A DNA stretch of 64,000 nucleotides from an uncultured Clostridia bacterium. GTDB taxonomy: Bacteria; Bacillota; Clostridia; Christensenellales; QALW01. The notes below the pieces were generated by a model. That model was not told the DNA's origin. It saw only the letters and a program-made list of their open reading frames with translations, and ran no database searches. The stretch is taken from assembly GCA_934434555.1 (NCBI GenBank), contig CAKRZX010000009.1, forward strand, positions 1 through 64,000, written 5' to 3'. A program made the position numbers and the translations under genes. Below are positions 8,202 to 17,787 of this stretch, in pieces; the stretch's first letter is position 1, and every line of letters starts with the position of its first letter.

Positions 8202-9606
8202 TACATCCTCCTAAAATTTCAGTATAAATACTTATATATTGTCCGGCGCCTTTGTCCCAGCGCGTGTCCTGTGCCGCGCCGCGTTTACGGGCGGCATAAA
8301 AAACGCTCTTTTTATTATAAATATCGCAGGCGCGGAAAATTTCGCTTTTAAGTTTGTCGGCAGAGTATTCGTCAAACACAAGTCCCCAGCCGCCTTGGGA
8401 AACATCCTTTACCGTGTCTTTAAGCCCGCCGCACGCCCGTACTATGGGCAGCGACCCGTAGCGCATCGCAATAAGTTGCGAAAGTCCGCAAGGCTCAAAC
8501 CGCGACGGCATCAGAAAAAAATCGCTTGCGGCATAAATCCGCCGGGCAAGAGGTTCGTTATACCCTATCTGCGTTTTCACTCTGCCCCGATATGTATCGT
8601 TAAGCGAAAGAAAAAAATCCTCATAGTTCCTGTCGCCCGAACCAAGCACGACAAGTTGCACATTGCGCGAAAACATAATTTCGTTTATCGCGCCCTTTAT
8701 AAGGTCAACGCCCTTTTGGTCGTAAAGCCGTGCCACAACGGCAAAAAGCGGAACGGAAGGATCAATGTTGAGTCCCAGTTCCTTTTGCAGTTCTCTCTTG
8801 CAACGCGCTTTGTTGCGAAAATCCGAACAAGAGAAATTAAACGGAATATTTTTGTCGGTTTCGGGATTAAACTCATCCCCCAAGCCGTTGAGAACACCCG
8901 CATAATCCCCGGTGCGCATTTGAAGCACGCCCTCCATACCCTCGCCAAACTCGGGGGTAAGAGTTTCATCCCGATAGGTGGGGCTTACGGTAGTAATTTT
9001 ATCCGCATAAAGCAGGCCCGCTTTAAGATAACTGCAACCGCCGTAAAATTCAAGGGTTTCGCTTGTAAACAGACTGTCGGGAAATCCGAACAGGTCGTGA
9101 AGCAGACGGAACCCGAAAATTCCCCGATATTTAAGGTTGTGAACCGTAAATACGGTCCTTATATTTTTTTCGGGATAAAAATTTTTCAAAAAGCACGGTA
9201 TCAGCCCTGTTTGCCAGTCGTTGCAGTGGATAATATCAAATTCTCCCATAAAAGGCAGAAGTTCAACAACCGCTTTTGAGAAGAAAGCGTATTTTTCCGC
9301 CTCGCCCTCATCGTAGCCGTAAATGCTGTCGCCGCCGAAGTAATATTCGTTATCTATAAAGTAAACTTTTACGCCGTCATATTCGCATTCAAGCAGACCT
9401 GCGTACTGTTTCCGCCAGCCCGTTTCTATTTCGCAGTGATAAATTTCCCGTGCCTCAAAACGCCGGGTGCATTTGTGCCGCGGCATAACTATTGCCGTCT
9501 GCACCTTTCTCTTTTGTATTGCTTTGGGCAAAGAGCCTATAACGTCGGCAAGCCCGCCCGCTTTTGCAAAGGGAGCCGCCTCCGAAGCGGCAAAAAGTAT
9601 CCTCAT
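8179..9606 (-). CDS. glgA: Glycogen synthase (ADP-glucose type)
   Basis: 475 residues, GT5 family. It extends alpha-1,4-glucan using ADP-glucose. The N-terminal KAGGLADVIGSLPKAI motif holds the ADP-glucose-binding KxGGL, and the C-terminal PSRFEPCGLSQLIAMRYG stretch holds the catalytic Glu region. It is the first gene of the glgA-glgP-amylase operon, with GAGGGAGG before the ATG. Co-transcription of synthesis and phosphorolysis genes suggests a storage polymer that is cycled rather than only built. Confidence 0.97.
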   Translation of the reverse strand: MRILFAASEAAPFAKAGGLADVIGSLPKAIQKRKVQTAIVMPRHKCTRRFEAREIYHCEIETGWRKQYAGLLECEYDGVKVYFIDNEYYFGGDSIYGYDEGEAEKYAFFSKAVVELLPFMGEFDIIHCNDWQTGLIPCFLKNFYPEKNIRTVFTVHNLKYRGIFGFRLLHDLFGFPDSLFTSETLEFYGGCSYLKAGLLYADKITTVSPTYRDETLTPEFGEGMEGVLQMRTGDYAGVLNGLGDEFNPETDKNIPFNFSCSDFRNKARCKRELQKELGLNIDPSVPLFAVVARLYDQKGVDLIKGAINEIMFSRNVQLVVLGSGDRNYEDFFLSLNDTYRGRVKTQIGYNEPLARRIYAASDFFLMPSRFEPCGLSQLIAMRYGSLPIVRACGGLKDTVKDVSQGGWGLVFDEYSADKLKSEIFRACDIYNKKSVFYAARKRGAAQDTRWDKGAGQYISIYTEILGGCNGRKRDS

Positions 9607-9654
9607 TTTTCCTCCCTCGGCGTCGGTTTCAACGCATAAATTTTCCCAAAGTTT

Positions 9655-9683
9655 ATTTTACCACAAAGGCGCAAATTAGTAAA
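9655..9683 (-). promoter_or_regulatory. Promoter of glgA operon
   Basis: On the minus strand TTTACT (9683-9678), 17 bases, then TAAAAT (9660-9655) preceded by TGG (extended -10). It is about 50 bases upstream of the glgA ATG. Confidence 0.55.
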
Positions 9684-9774
9684 GTCCGAAATTCATTATT
9701 ATATATAATGTATGCAAAAATAAAATCACGGGATTTTTATAAAGATATTTGTTTCTTTTTGGGAAAAAATGTGG

Positions 9775-9780
9775 TATACT
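9775..9780 (+). promoter_or_regulatory. Extended -10 element upstream of the phosphodiester glycosidase gene
   Basis: TGGTATACT matches an extended -10 (TG-N-TATACT). No good -35 is seen, which is common with extended -10 promoters. The start codon is 40 bases downstream. Confidence 0.45.
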
Positions 9781-9819
9781 ATATAAGAATTTTTATTCAA
9801 AATGAAAGGGACTGTTTGT

Positions 9820-10902
9820 ATGCGCCGAAAAGTCTATAAACGCTTAAAGATATTTTCGTCGGTTCTCTTAACCGGCCTTATAATCCTCACTGCCGTTACC
9901 GCCGGCTATATGGGGGTAGTATGGCTTGATATTCCCGTTGTAACAACGTGGCGCAATATCTGGATTGAAACCGCAATGACTACTTTTACCCACCAGTGGC
10001 TCGCAACAAGCATTTTCCCCCAATGGCTCATTGATGACGTTATGAATCAGGCTGAACTTCCCAATACCGTCCCTGTTGAAGTGCCGTCAAGCACGCCCGA
10101 CAACGGTATGTCGCCTACCCCCACGCCGGAAGACCCGCTCAATCAGAAGAATCTGAAAACAGGCGGTAAAGATGAATTCGGCAACGAGATTATCGACAAT
10201 AATATAGAAGAGGGAATGCTGTTAATAAAAATCACAGGCAAAACCTCAATAGGAAGTTACACCGCGCGGCTTTTGCTTATTGACGACCCGTCCCGCGTGT
10301 TTGTGGGCACCACGAACAAAAAGGGCAAGTACGGTCAGGTAATATGCGAAATGATGAAGAACTACAATGCCGTTGCCGCAGTGAACGCCAGCGGGTTTGA
10401 AGACCCCGACGGTCACGGCAAGGGCGGAATAATAAACGGGCTTTGCTATTCCGAGGGCGAAGCGTGGGGTACCCTAAACCCCAAATACGCCTCAATAATC
10501 ATTACCGAGGGCAATAAACTCGTTGTAGGCAACACTTCCGACTGGGAAGGTCTTTCCGCCCGCGACGGCGCTCAGTTTACGCCCACGGTAATAAGCAACG
10601 GCAAAATAGTTGTGGGCAATACATATTCGCACCAGCCCCGAACAATAGTGGCTCAGCGCTACGACGGAGTGTTTATGTTTCTTGTTGTGGACGGCAGAAG
10701 CCTTTCTTCCGTGGGCGCTACATACAAGCAGTGCGCCGAAATTCTCTTAAAATACGGCGCCGTCAATGCAGGTGCCTGTGACGGCGGCTCATCAAGCGTG
10801 CTTGCATACGAAGGCAAAGTAATAAACGTACCGTCAACACCGATGAAAGACACCGGCAGATATCTGCCCAACGCATTTATGGTGCGCAGTAAGAAAGGAT
10901 AA
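9820..10902 (+). CDS. Membrane-anchored phosphodiester glycosidase family protein (NAGPA domain)
   Basis: About 360 residues. A transmembrane helix near the N-terminus (about residues 12-35) is followed by a Pro/Thr-rich linker and a C-terminal NAGPA-type domain (about 130-360). Typical elements are AVNASGF-x-DPDG, the RTIVAQ strand, FLVVDGRS and GACDGGSSSVL. Related bacterial proteins remove alpha-N-acetylglucosamine phosphodiester caps or act in exopolysaccharide metabolism; the exact substrate cannot be read. An ATG at 9802 is also in frame, but AAAGGG lies 9 bases before the ATG at 9820, which I prefer. It faces the cell surface. It is followed 5 bases later by comM. Confidence 0.85.
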   Translation: MRRKVYKRLKIFSSVLLTGLIILTAVTAGYMGVVWLDIPVVTTWRNIWIETAMTTFTHQWLATSIFPQWLIDDVMNQAELPNTVPVEVPSSTPDNGMSPTPTPEDPLNQKNLKTGGKDEFGNEIIDNNIEEGMLLIKITGKTSIGSYTARLLLIDDPSRVFVGTTNKKGKYGQVICEMMKNYNAVAAVNASGFEDPDGHGKGGIINGLCYSEGEAWGTLNPKYASIIITEGNKLVVGNTSDWEGLSARDGAQFTPTVISNGKIVVGNTYSHQPRTIVAQRYDGVFMFLVVDGRSLSSVGATYKQCAEILLKYGAVNAGACDGGSSSVLAYEGKVINVPSTPMKDTGRYLPNAFMVRSKKG

Positions 10903-10906
10903 AAAT

Positions 10907-12436
10907 ATGCTTGCAAAGGTGAACAGTTGCGGCATTTTCGGCATAAACGGCTTTTCCGTTACCGTTGAATGCGACGTTTCATCGGGCATACCCTCGTTTG
11001 AGATAGTAGGATTGCCCGACGCCTCGGTAAAAGAATCAAAAGAGCGGGTTCGCTCGGCAATAAAGAACAGCGGGCTTGAATTTCCGCTTTCGAGAATCAC
11101 GGTAAACCTCGCTCCCGCGGACACGAAAAAAGAAGGACCCGTATACGATTTACCCATTGCGATAGGCTTGCTTGCCGCAACGGGCCAAATACGTAAAAGC
11201 GCCGTTGACGAGGGCGTGTTTTTGGGCGAACTTTCTTTAAGCGGAGAAATAAAGCCCGTTAAAGGCGTAACGCCCATGCTTATTTCCGCCCGAAAAGAGG
11301 GTGCAACACGGTTTTTCATTCCCAAAGACAACAGTTCAGAAGCGGGATTTTTGGAGGGCGTTACCGCATACTGCCCGGAAAACTTGCAGGACCTTGTGCG
11401 CTGGTTCAGGGGCGAAGACACTCTGCACGAAATCGAACATTTTTCATGGTCGGAGGCGGAAAGCGAAAGCGAATACGATAACGATTTTAAGTTTATAAAA
11501 GGTCAGCAGACGGCAAAACTTGCCGCCGAAATCGCCGCCGCAGGCGGACACAATCTGTTGCTTATCGGCCCGCCCGGCGCGGGAAAAACAATGATTGCGC
11601 GGGCTATCCCCTCAATATTGCCCCGCCTGACTTTTGAAGAAGCCCTTGAAGTAACAAAAATTCACTCCGTGTCCGGCACGCTTAAAGGCGGAATAATAAC
11701 AAAACGCCCGTTCCGCGCGCCCCACCACACAACAAGTATTCCCGCCCTTGCCGGCGGCGGAAGCAAAGCCCACCCCGGCGAAGTTTCCCTTGCCCATAAC
11801 GGCGTGCTTTTTCTTGACGAACTTCCCGAATACAGCCGCAGCGCCATAGAATCGCTGCGACAGCCCCTGGAAGACGGCACAATAACCGTTTCAAGGGTGC
11901 AAAATACGGTTTCCTATCCCGCCTCATTTATGCTTGTTGCAAGTATGAACCCCTGCCCCTGCGGCAATTACGGCTCGCGGACAAAGCAGTGCACCTGCAC
12001 CCAGACGATGATTCAAAAATACCTGTCCAAAATTTCGGGACCAATGCTTGACCGAATCGATTTACAGGTGGAAGTGGATTCCGTGTCATATTCGGATTTG
12101 ACCGACACGGGCTTTGCCGAATCAAGCGAGAGCGTGCGCTCCCGCGTTCAGGCGGCAAGGCGCATACAGGAAGAGCGCTTTGCAGGTACGGGAATCCACT
12201 GCAATGCCCAGATGACGGGTGAAATGATAAAACGCTACTGTGCCCTTGACGAAACGTGTGCAAAACTTATAAAACAGGCATTCGATTCCCTTAATATGAG
12301 TGCCCGCGGATATAACCGCATACTTAAAGTTGCGCGTACCGTTGCCGATATCAGAAAAAGCGAAAATATACAAAAAGAGCATTTGTTGCTGGCCATAAGC
12401 TTCCGTGATTTGGACAGAAAGTATTGGAGCAGATAA
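10907..12436 (+). CDS. comM: ComM/YifB-family Mg-chelatase-like AAA+ ATPase
   Basis: 509 residues, the standard length. The N-terminal ChlI/Lon-like domain (about 1-170) includes VGLPDASVKESKERVRSA. The AAA+ core has Walker A GPPGAGKTMIARAIPS, Walker B GVLFLDELPEY, and the cysteine-rich insert NPCPCGNYG-x-CTCT typical of this family. ComM is a hexameric helicase that promotes branch migration during natural transformation in some bacteria. Nothing else of a competence system is in the window. It is followed closely by tldD, so it may be co-transcribed. Confidence 0.95.
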   Translation: MLAKVNSCGIFGINGFSVTVECDVSSGIPSFEIVGLPDASVKESKERVRSAIKNSGLEFPLSRITVNLAPADTKKEGPVYDLPIAIGLLAATGQIRKSAVDEGVFLGELSLSGEIKPVKGVTPMLISARKEGATRFFIPKDNSSEAGFLEGVTAYCPENLQDLVRWFRGEDTLHEIEHFSWSEAESESEYDNDFKFIKGQQTAKLAAEIAAAGGHNLLLIGPPGAGKTMIARAIPSILPRLTFEEALEVTKIHSVSGTLKGGIITKRPFRAPHHTTSIPALAGGGSKAHPGEVSLAHNGVLFLDELPEYSRSAIESLRQPLEDGTITVSRVQNTVSYPASFMLVASMNPCPCGNYGSRTKQCTCTQTMIQKYLSKISGPMLDRIDLQVEVDSVSYSDLTDTGFAESSESVRSRVQAARRIQEERFAGTGIHCNAQMTGEMIKRYCALDETCAKLIKQAFDSLNMSARGYNRILKVARTVADIRKSENIQKEHLLLAISFRDLDRKYWSR

Positions 12437-12437
12437 T

Positions 12438-13781
12438 ATGATAAATTTCAAAAAAGGATTTTATGCCGATATCAGGCGCGAAAACAGGTTTTCCACGCTT
12501 ATTTCCTACCGCAACGGCGAAACCGAGCAGTGCCGCGAGCGCGAAGAGGACAGGGCGTTTATCCGCGTGTTTGACGGCAATATGTGGTTTTACGCGTCAA
12601 GTACCGAAACGGATGAAAAGGCGCTTCAAGCCCTGCTTGACGGGCTTTATTCCGCCGCAAAGGAAAATGCGGACATACTGAATAACGAAACCGTCAAAAA
12701 ATTTGAAGTGCATAAAGAAACACGGCTGATTTTCAATTCCCGCCCGGTAAAAGACATTCCGCTTAAAGAAAAAGACGCACTTCTTAATTCGTATCTCCCC
12801 GTATTAAGCGAATTTTCCTGTGCAAAACTGCCCGGCGGCGCCTACGTTGACCGCATAAGCACGTTTTCGTTTGTTTCATCTTTGGGCGCGGACATAAAAT
12901 ACGATTATCAAACCTGCGGTCTGCGTTTTGATTGCAGTATGGTGGAGGGCGAAAAGAAGTTTTCGGCACACTGGCAAACCGGCAAGGACGAATTTGCCGC
13001 TCTTTACGGCCTTGAAGGCATAATCAGGGCGTCTTTTGCCGAACAGGCGGAATATATGCGCACTTCCGTTCCCGTTACCCCGGGAAAATATCCGGTTGTG
13101 CTTTCCCCCGAGGCGGCGGGCGTGTTCGCTCACGAATCTTTCGGGCACAAGTCGGAGGCGGATTTTATGCTTTCCGACGAATCAATGCGCAAGGAATGGA
13201 AACTGGGTAAGGCCGTAGGGTCGCCCATTCTTTCAATAGTCGATTGCGGCTCCGTTCCCGGCTGCGGCTACGTTCCCTTTGACGACGAGGGTACGGCGGC
13301 AAAGAAAAATTACCTGATTAAAGACGGCATTCTTGCGGGCAGACTTCACAGCGGGCTTACCGCCGCGGCATTGGGCGAAAACGTTACAGGAAACGCCCGC
13401 GCCGTTGACTGTACTTTTGAGCCTATCGTAAGAATGACTTCAACCTATATTGAAGCCGGCAACAGTACTTTTGCCGAACTTATCAAGCCCATAAAAAAGG
13501 GCTACTTTATAAAGAATATCCGCCACGGCAGCGGTATGAGCACGTTTACAATCGCCCCGTCGCTTGCGTACGAAATCGAGGACGGCAAAATCACAAGACC
13601 CGTGCAGATAAGCGTAATTTCGGGTTCGGTTTTTGAAACTCTCGGCCTTATCGACGGTTTGGGCGACAAGTGCGAAATGCTGTCCTTTGTAATGGGCGGC
13701 TGCGGCAAAATGGAGCAAATGCGTCTGCCGGTAGGTTTCGGCGGACCGTATGTGCGCGTTTCAAAAATGGACGTTCAGTGA
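12438..13781 (+). CDS. tldD: TldD-family metalloprotease
   Basis: About 447 residues. The metal-binding motif HESFGHKSE (HExxxH type) is intact, so this is the catalytic TldD partner of the TldD/TldE heterodimer, which degrades unfolded or leader peptides. I set the start at ATG 12438, one base after the comM stop codon, with GGAG 9 bases before; an earlier in-frame ATG lies inside comM and has no ribosome binding site. The partner pmbA/tldE follows 7 bases after the stop. Housekeeping proteolysis or RiPP maturation are both possible; no RiPP genes are nearby. Confidence 0.94.
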   Translation: MINFKKGFYADIRRENRFSTLISYRNGETEQCREREEDRAFIRVFDGNMWFYASSTETDEKALQALLDGLYSAAKENADILNNETVKKFEVHKETRLIFNSRPVKDIPLKEKDALLNSYLPVLSEFSCAKLPGGAYVDRISTFSFVSSLGADIKYDYQTCGLRFDCSMVEGEKKFSAHWQTGKDEFAALYGLEGIIRASFAEQAEYMRTSVPVTPGKYPVVLSPEAAGVFAHESFGHKSEADFMLSDESMRKEWKLGKAVGSPILSIVDCGSVPGCGYVPFDDEGTAAKKNYLIKDGILAGRLHSGLTAAALGENVTGNARAVDCTFEPIVRMTSTYIEAGNSTFAELIKPIKKGYFIKNIRHGSGMSTFTIAPSLAYEIEDGKITRPVQISVISGSVFETLGLIDGLGDKCEMLSFVMGGCGKMEQMRLPVGFGGPYVRVSKMDVQ

Positions 13782-13788
13782 GGGCAAA

Positions 13789-15006
13789 ATGGAAAGGGAA
13801 TATATCTTAAATAAAACCGAATCCGTAACGGTAAACATCACGGGCGGGAAGATTGACAGTTTCCGCAAAAAGAACGAAACAACATCAACTTTGCGCCTTT
13901 ATGACGGCGGATTCATCGGCATTGCCGGCGCGCTCGGCAGCCGCGGAGAGGACGAACTTGAACATAAAGCAAAAGAATCGCTTGAACGCAAAATTCCATA
14001 CGTGTGCAGCCTTGACGGAAAGGATGTCCGCCGCGAGGACTTTACAAAGCCTGCCGTAAGCGACGCGGATTTTATCCCCGTTATGCAGGACTTTATCGAC
14101 CGTGTGTCCCGCGCCTGCCCCAATTTTGCGATAAGCCACAAAATAACAAAAAATAATTTCTCGTGCCTGTATAAAAATTCTCTCGGCAGAGAACTTTTCT
14201 GCAAGGGCAATTCCTTTGAAGCGGGGCTTTTGTTTCAAAGCCGCGGTTCGGGCAACCTTATGGACGCATTTTACGGAGAGTACAACTCGGTTTTTGAGCC
14301 GGACAGAATTGTTGCGGACTGCAAGAATATTCACGATGCATTCTACTGCAAAGCGGACATCGAAAACGGCACGTATCCCGTAATTTTCACCGCTTACGAT
14401 ATGTTTGCCACGTTTTTAAGGAACTTTTCCGGCGAAGAATACGTTTCCGGCGGGTCGCTTTTAAGCGGAAAACTCGGGCAGAAAGTTTTAAGCGAAAAAC
14501 TTAACCTTGCGTCCGACCGCAACGCGGCTACCAATCCCGAATCCTGTTTCTTTGACGATGAGGGTCAGACCGCGGAAAACGACCGCGTGTTCTTTATTGA
14601 AAACGGCGTGCTTAAACACGTTACCGCGTCAAAGAATTCGGCAAAGAAATTCGGTATTCCCGTATCAAAAACATCGGTTTCAGCCTATGACGGCGTTCCC
14701 GCGGGCAGTTATTCGAGGCTTTATGTCACCCCCACCGCCGAAAGTCTGGCAAAACTCGTACCGCAAAAAGCAATTCTTGCCGTAATGGCGTCCGGCGGCG
14801 ACACCACTCCCGACGGTCACTTCGCAACTCCCGTTCAGCTTGCGTTCCTTGTTGAAAACGGCGTTCTTGTGGGCAGACTTCCCGAACTCAACGTCAGCGG
14901 CGACTTCTTTGATATGCTCGGTTCCGGCTTCGTGGGCGCTGCAAACAGCACCGTTATCGGAACCGACACCATGTGCGCTGCCGAAATGAAAGTCGAAAAA
15001 ATGTGA
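13789..15006 (+). CDS. pmbA: TldE/PmbA-family protein
   Basis: About 405 residues. It matches the TldD fold but lacks the HExxxH motif, as expected of TldE, which completes the heterodimer. Conserved elements include the GDTTPDGHFATPVQ stretch and the C-terminal GNSTV-like end (ANSTVIGTDTM). The start ATG at 13789 follows GAGGGC and the tldD stop by 7 bases; upstream in-frame codons belong to tldD. A strong terminator follows. Confidence 0.93.
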   Translation: MEREYILNKTESVTVNITGGKIDSFRKKNETTSTLRLYDGGFIGIAGALGSRGEDELEHKAKESLERKIPYVCSLDGKDVRREDFTKPAVSDADFIPVMQDFIDRVSRACPNFAISHKITKNNFSCLYKNSLGRELFCKGNSFEAGLLFQSRGSGNLMDAFYGEYNSVFEPDRIVADCKNIHDAFYCKADIENGTYPVIFTAYDMFATFLRNFSGEEYVSGGSLLSGKLGQKVLSEKLNLASDRNAATNPESCFFDDEGQTAENDRVFFIENGVLKHVTASKNSAKKFGIPVSKTSVSAYDGVPAGSYSRLYVTPTAESLAKLVPQKAILAVMASGGDTTPDGHFATPVQLAFLVENGVLVGRLPELNVSGDFFDMLGSGFVGAANSTVIGTDTMCAAEMKVEKM

Positions 15007-15023
15007 TTTTATCATAGCCTTTC

Positions 15024-15046
15024 CCCCGCTGTGCGGGGATTTTTTA
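15024..15046 (+). terminator. Terminator of comM-tldD-pmbA
   Basis: CCCCGC-TGT-GCGGGG followed by ATTTTTTATT, about 18 bases after the pmbA stop. Classic intrinsic terminator. Confidence 0.85.
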
Positions 15047-15074
15047 TTATCAGAGATAATTAGTTAAACGCGTG

Positions 15075-15106
15075 CGGGCAGACCTTCGTCTGCCCGTTTG
15101 TTTTAT
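15075..15106 (+). terminator. Second hairpin between converging genes
   Basis: CGGGCAGAC-CTTC-GTCTGCCCG, a 9-bp perfect stem, followed on the plus strand by TTTGTTTTATT. It backs up the first terminator. On the minus strand it also lies directly after the M42 peptidase stop but without a U-run there. Confidence 0.7.
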
Positions 15107-16146
15107 TCAATATCAAGATATCCGCAAAGCACTTTAAGGGTGTTAAAAACACCGTCAATGTGGCTGCGCTCGTAGCCGTGGCTTGCGTAAACGCCCGCAC
15201 CGATAAGGCCGTGGCGGATATCGTACCCCGCGCGGAGCGTCGCCTCAACATCGGAGCCGTAGTGGGGATAAACGTCAACCGCATAATCGGCACCCGTCTT
15301 TTTCGCCGCATTTATGAGTTTGCCCACAACGTCATAACTGTACGGACCGCCGGAATCCTTTGCGCAGATTGAAACCTGCTTTTCGGTACAGGTAAGCCCC
15401 GTGCCCACGCAACCCATATCCACCGAAATTGCCTCGGTCACGCCGTCAGGAACGGAAGAAGAACCGCCGTGCCCCACTTCCTCAAACACGGTAACGTGAA
15501 TATACGTTCTGCGGGAAAGGGTGATTTTCTTATCGCTTATATACTTTGCCAAGCCGTAAAGAATGCCCACGGAAAGTTTGTCGTCAAGGAAACGGCTCTT
15601 TATATATCCGCTTGCGGTAAGTTTCGCGCGGGGGTCAAAGCAGACTATATCACCCGCTTCAATGCCCAGCTTTTTTGTTGCATCGGCAGAAGAAACATCC
15701 TCGTCAAGAACCGCTTCAACACTGTCCCACGTGCGGGCGGCGGCGGAATACTCGCCGTTAACGTGAATTGATGCATTGCAAAGTTGCAGGGTCCCCTCAA
15801 CTGTTTTGCCCTCCCGGGTATAAACCCGCAGATTTTCGCATTCGCCGTTGTTGGGGTTCATTCCGCCCAAAGGAGAAAGGCGCAGCCTGCCGTTTGCCTT
15901 GACTTCCGCAACCATTGCACCCAAGGTGTCGGTGTGGGCTTCAAGCAAAAGCGCGTCCTCGCTGTTCTTTCCGCCCAAATCAATAATTACACTGCCTTTT
16001 CGGGTCATTTTTACGCCATAGCCCAAGGATTCAAAAGCATTTTTTACCCATGCGGCGGCTTTATTGCAAAACCCGGAAGGCGAATCGATATTAAGTAATT
16101 TTTCCGTGGCGTACCACGCTTCAAGAGCATAACTTTTATCTGTCAT
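15103..16146 (-). CDS. M42-family metallopeptidase (aminopeptidase/endoglucanase-like)
   Basis: 347 residues. The metal ligands and catalytic residues of M42 are visible in LLEAHTDTLGAMV (His, Asp), DDKLSVGILYGL (bridging Asp), FEEVGHGG (Glu-Glu) and the C-terminal ASHGYERSH. These proteins form tetrahedral dodecameric aminopeptidases that trim peptides in the cytosol. The start ATG follows AGGAGAG. It ends a minus-strand run that begins with ispE, with 9 bases separating it from the upstream propeller gene. Confidence 0.92.
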   Translation of the reverse strand: MTDKSYALEAWYATEKLLNIDSPSGFCNKAAAWVKNAFESLGYGVKMTRKGSVIIDLGGKNSEDALLLEAHTDTLGAMVAEVKANGRLRLSPLGGMNPNNGECENLRVYTREGKTVEGTLQLCNASIHVNGEYSAAARTWDSVEAVLDEDVSSADATKKLGIEAGDIVCFDPRAKLTASGYIKSRFLDDKLSVGILYGLAKYISDKKITLSRRTYIHVTVFEEVGHGGSSSVPDGVTEAISVDMGCVGTGLTCTEKQVSICAKDSGGPYSYDVVGKLINAAKKTGADYAVDVYPHYGSDVEATLRAGYDIRHGLIGAGVYASHGYERSHIDGVFNTLKVLCGYLDIE

Positions 16147-16155
16147 TTTTCTCTC

Positions 16156-17787
16156 CTATGATATCTCAAAAATTCCGTCGGCATTTTTCACAAGAACTTG
16201 CGTTTCGGTGCCGTCAAAAAAGCAGACATCGTATTTGTTTTCGTTATTTCGGCAATAAAAAACGTCGGTAAAATCGCCGTTGGCGACAGGCGAAAGCATA
16301 TACGAGCCGTTAACGTTTTCGCTTACGGTTTTCTCATTTTCGCCCGACTTTATTTTAAGCGTTCCGCTTATTTCCTGCCCGTCGTCACTTATTTCAAGGT
16401 CGGTAAGATACAGCACGCTGTCGCCCTTTGACGAAAGAACCGCATTTGCGGTATAGTCGTTGGACGAACCGTTGTACTTTGCGCCGATATCACTGCCGGC
16501 AAGAACTGTTTCGCCTTTTTGGGCAATATAGAGTTCGCTGTTTGAGGTATCGGGATTCCTTACAAACGCGGCAAGTCCCGATTCCTCGTAATACACAAGA
16601 GAATCAACAAAGCCCGACGCCACGCGGGCGGACATTACGTTTCCGCCTTTAAGGGTGATATAATAAAGCACGGTGTCGATTTTCGTTTTACCGGGGGCAA
16701 GAATATATCCGCTTTTGCGTTTCGTATCAATCGCCACGCCGTACATGGCGTCCTCATCTGTGTTCCGTATAAGCCGCACGGCCTTGCCCTTAACGGGGCA
16801 GTAATATATGGAATACAGCCCGTTTTCGCTGTCGGTAACAACCGAATACACAACGCCTTTTGAGTTGTCGCACAGCGCGTCGGCGGTAAAGAAACTTGCG
16901 TTTTCCGCAAGCACTTTTTCTTTTAACGAAACAAGGTCTATTGCTTTAAGCACACCCTGTTTATTTTCGGTGTCATAGTCGCATAAAACGTACAGAATAC
17001 TGCCGTCATCGGAAACCGCGGGGTAATACACGCCGTTAAGGGTAAGTTTTTTCTTAAAATTCCTGCCGTAGATTTCGTAGGTATAAAGGCTGTCGTCAAC
17101 GGACGAACCGCAGATAACCGTGCCGCCGTTATCCGAAACCCACATAACGGGCATAGAACTGTCAAGCATAACTTCACTGTTGCCCGAAAGGTCGTAGCGC
17201 ATAAGTTTTGACCGTATTTTAGGGAAAATATTCGGTTTTTCGGCAAAAAGAAAGTTTCCTTTTTGCGAAAACCGCACCGATGAAACCGTAACGCCGGTGT
17301 CAAGCAAAATTATGTTTCCGTCCTTATATAAAAACAGCGTGCCCAAAGATGAATCCAGTTCGTTTTTTGTTGTAAACGCCACTGCATCCATACCCTCAAA
17401 GGTACGCCAGCCCGAAACATTTGACGCAATAAGCGTTATTTCCCCGTTTTCGCTTGAATAGAGTTTGCCGTCTGCAAGATAAATAAGGTTGCCCGACGCC
17501 TTATCGATGCCGTAATCGGCGGTAAATACGGGCGAAGAATCACTTTCGGAATATGCGTTTTCGGCAACAAGAGTCATATTGCCCGAAGAATCGCAATAAT
17601 ACATATTGCCGTCCTTAAAAACGCCTATTTTTTCTATGCTCGCTTTAAGCGCGTTGCGCGTTTCGTGCTTTCCCGTGCTTTTTGGCGAAAAGGATGTTAA
17701 AATTGCAATAAGTGCAATCACTCCCGCAAGAACAACCGCCGTCAGAGCGCCGAAAACAAAAGCAAGTTTCTTACTTATCTTCGCCAT
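16156..17787 (-). CDS. Membrane-anchored beta-propeller-like protein, function unknown
   Basis: About 543 residues. One N-terminal transmembrane helix (about 10-33) and then an extracellular part made of repeated segments such as KDGNMYYCDSSGNMTLVAEN and DGKLYSSENGEITLIASN, with Tyr/Leu/Val strands of about 40 residues each. This looks like a DUF5050/TolB-type propeller. I do not recognise a more exact family. The ATG at 17787 lies 17 bases inside the preceding DivIVA-like gene; a longer in-frame start (17829) lies deeper inside that gene and is less likely. The location after DivIVA-like and Lgt genes suggests an envelope role. Confidence 0.7.
   Translation of the reverse strand: MAKISKKLAFVFGALTAVVLAGVIALIAILTSFSPKSTGKHETRNALKASIEKIGVFKDGNMYYCDSSGNMTLVAENAYSESDSSPVFTADYGIDKASGNLIYLADGKLYSSENGEITLIASNVSGWRTFEGMDAVAFTTKNELDSSLGTLFLYKDGNIILLDTGVTVSSVRFSQKGNFLFAEKPNIFPKIRSKLMRYDLSGNSEVMLDSSMPVMWVSDNGGTVICGSSVDDSLYTYEIYGRNFKKKLTLNGVYYPAVSDDGSILYVLCDYDTENKQGVLKAIDLVSLKEKVLAENASFFTADALCDNSKGVVYSVVTDSENGLYSIYYCPVKGKAVRLIRNTDEDAMYGVAIDTKRKSGYILAPGKTKIDTVLYYITLKGGNVMSARVASGFVDSLVYYEESGLAAFVRNPDTSNSELYIAQKGETVLAGSDIGAKYNGSSNDYTANAVLSSKGDSVLYLTDLEISDDGQEISGTLKIKSGENEKTVSENVNGSYMLSPVANGDFTDVFYCRNNENKYDVCFFDGTETQVLVKNADGIFEIS

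Noticed and set aside
15075..15096. Terminator of the M42 peptidase on the minus strand
   Set aside because: The minus-strand side lacks a U-run; the hairpin serves the plus strand better.
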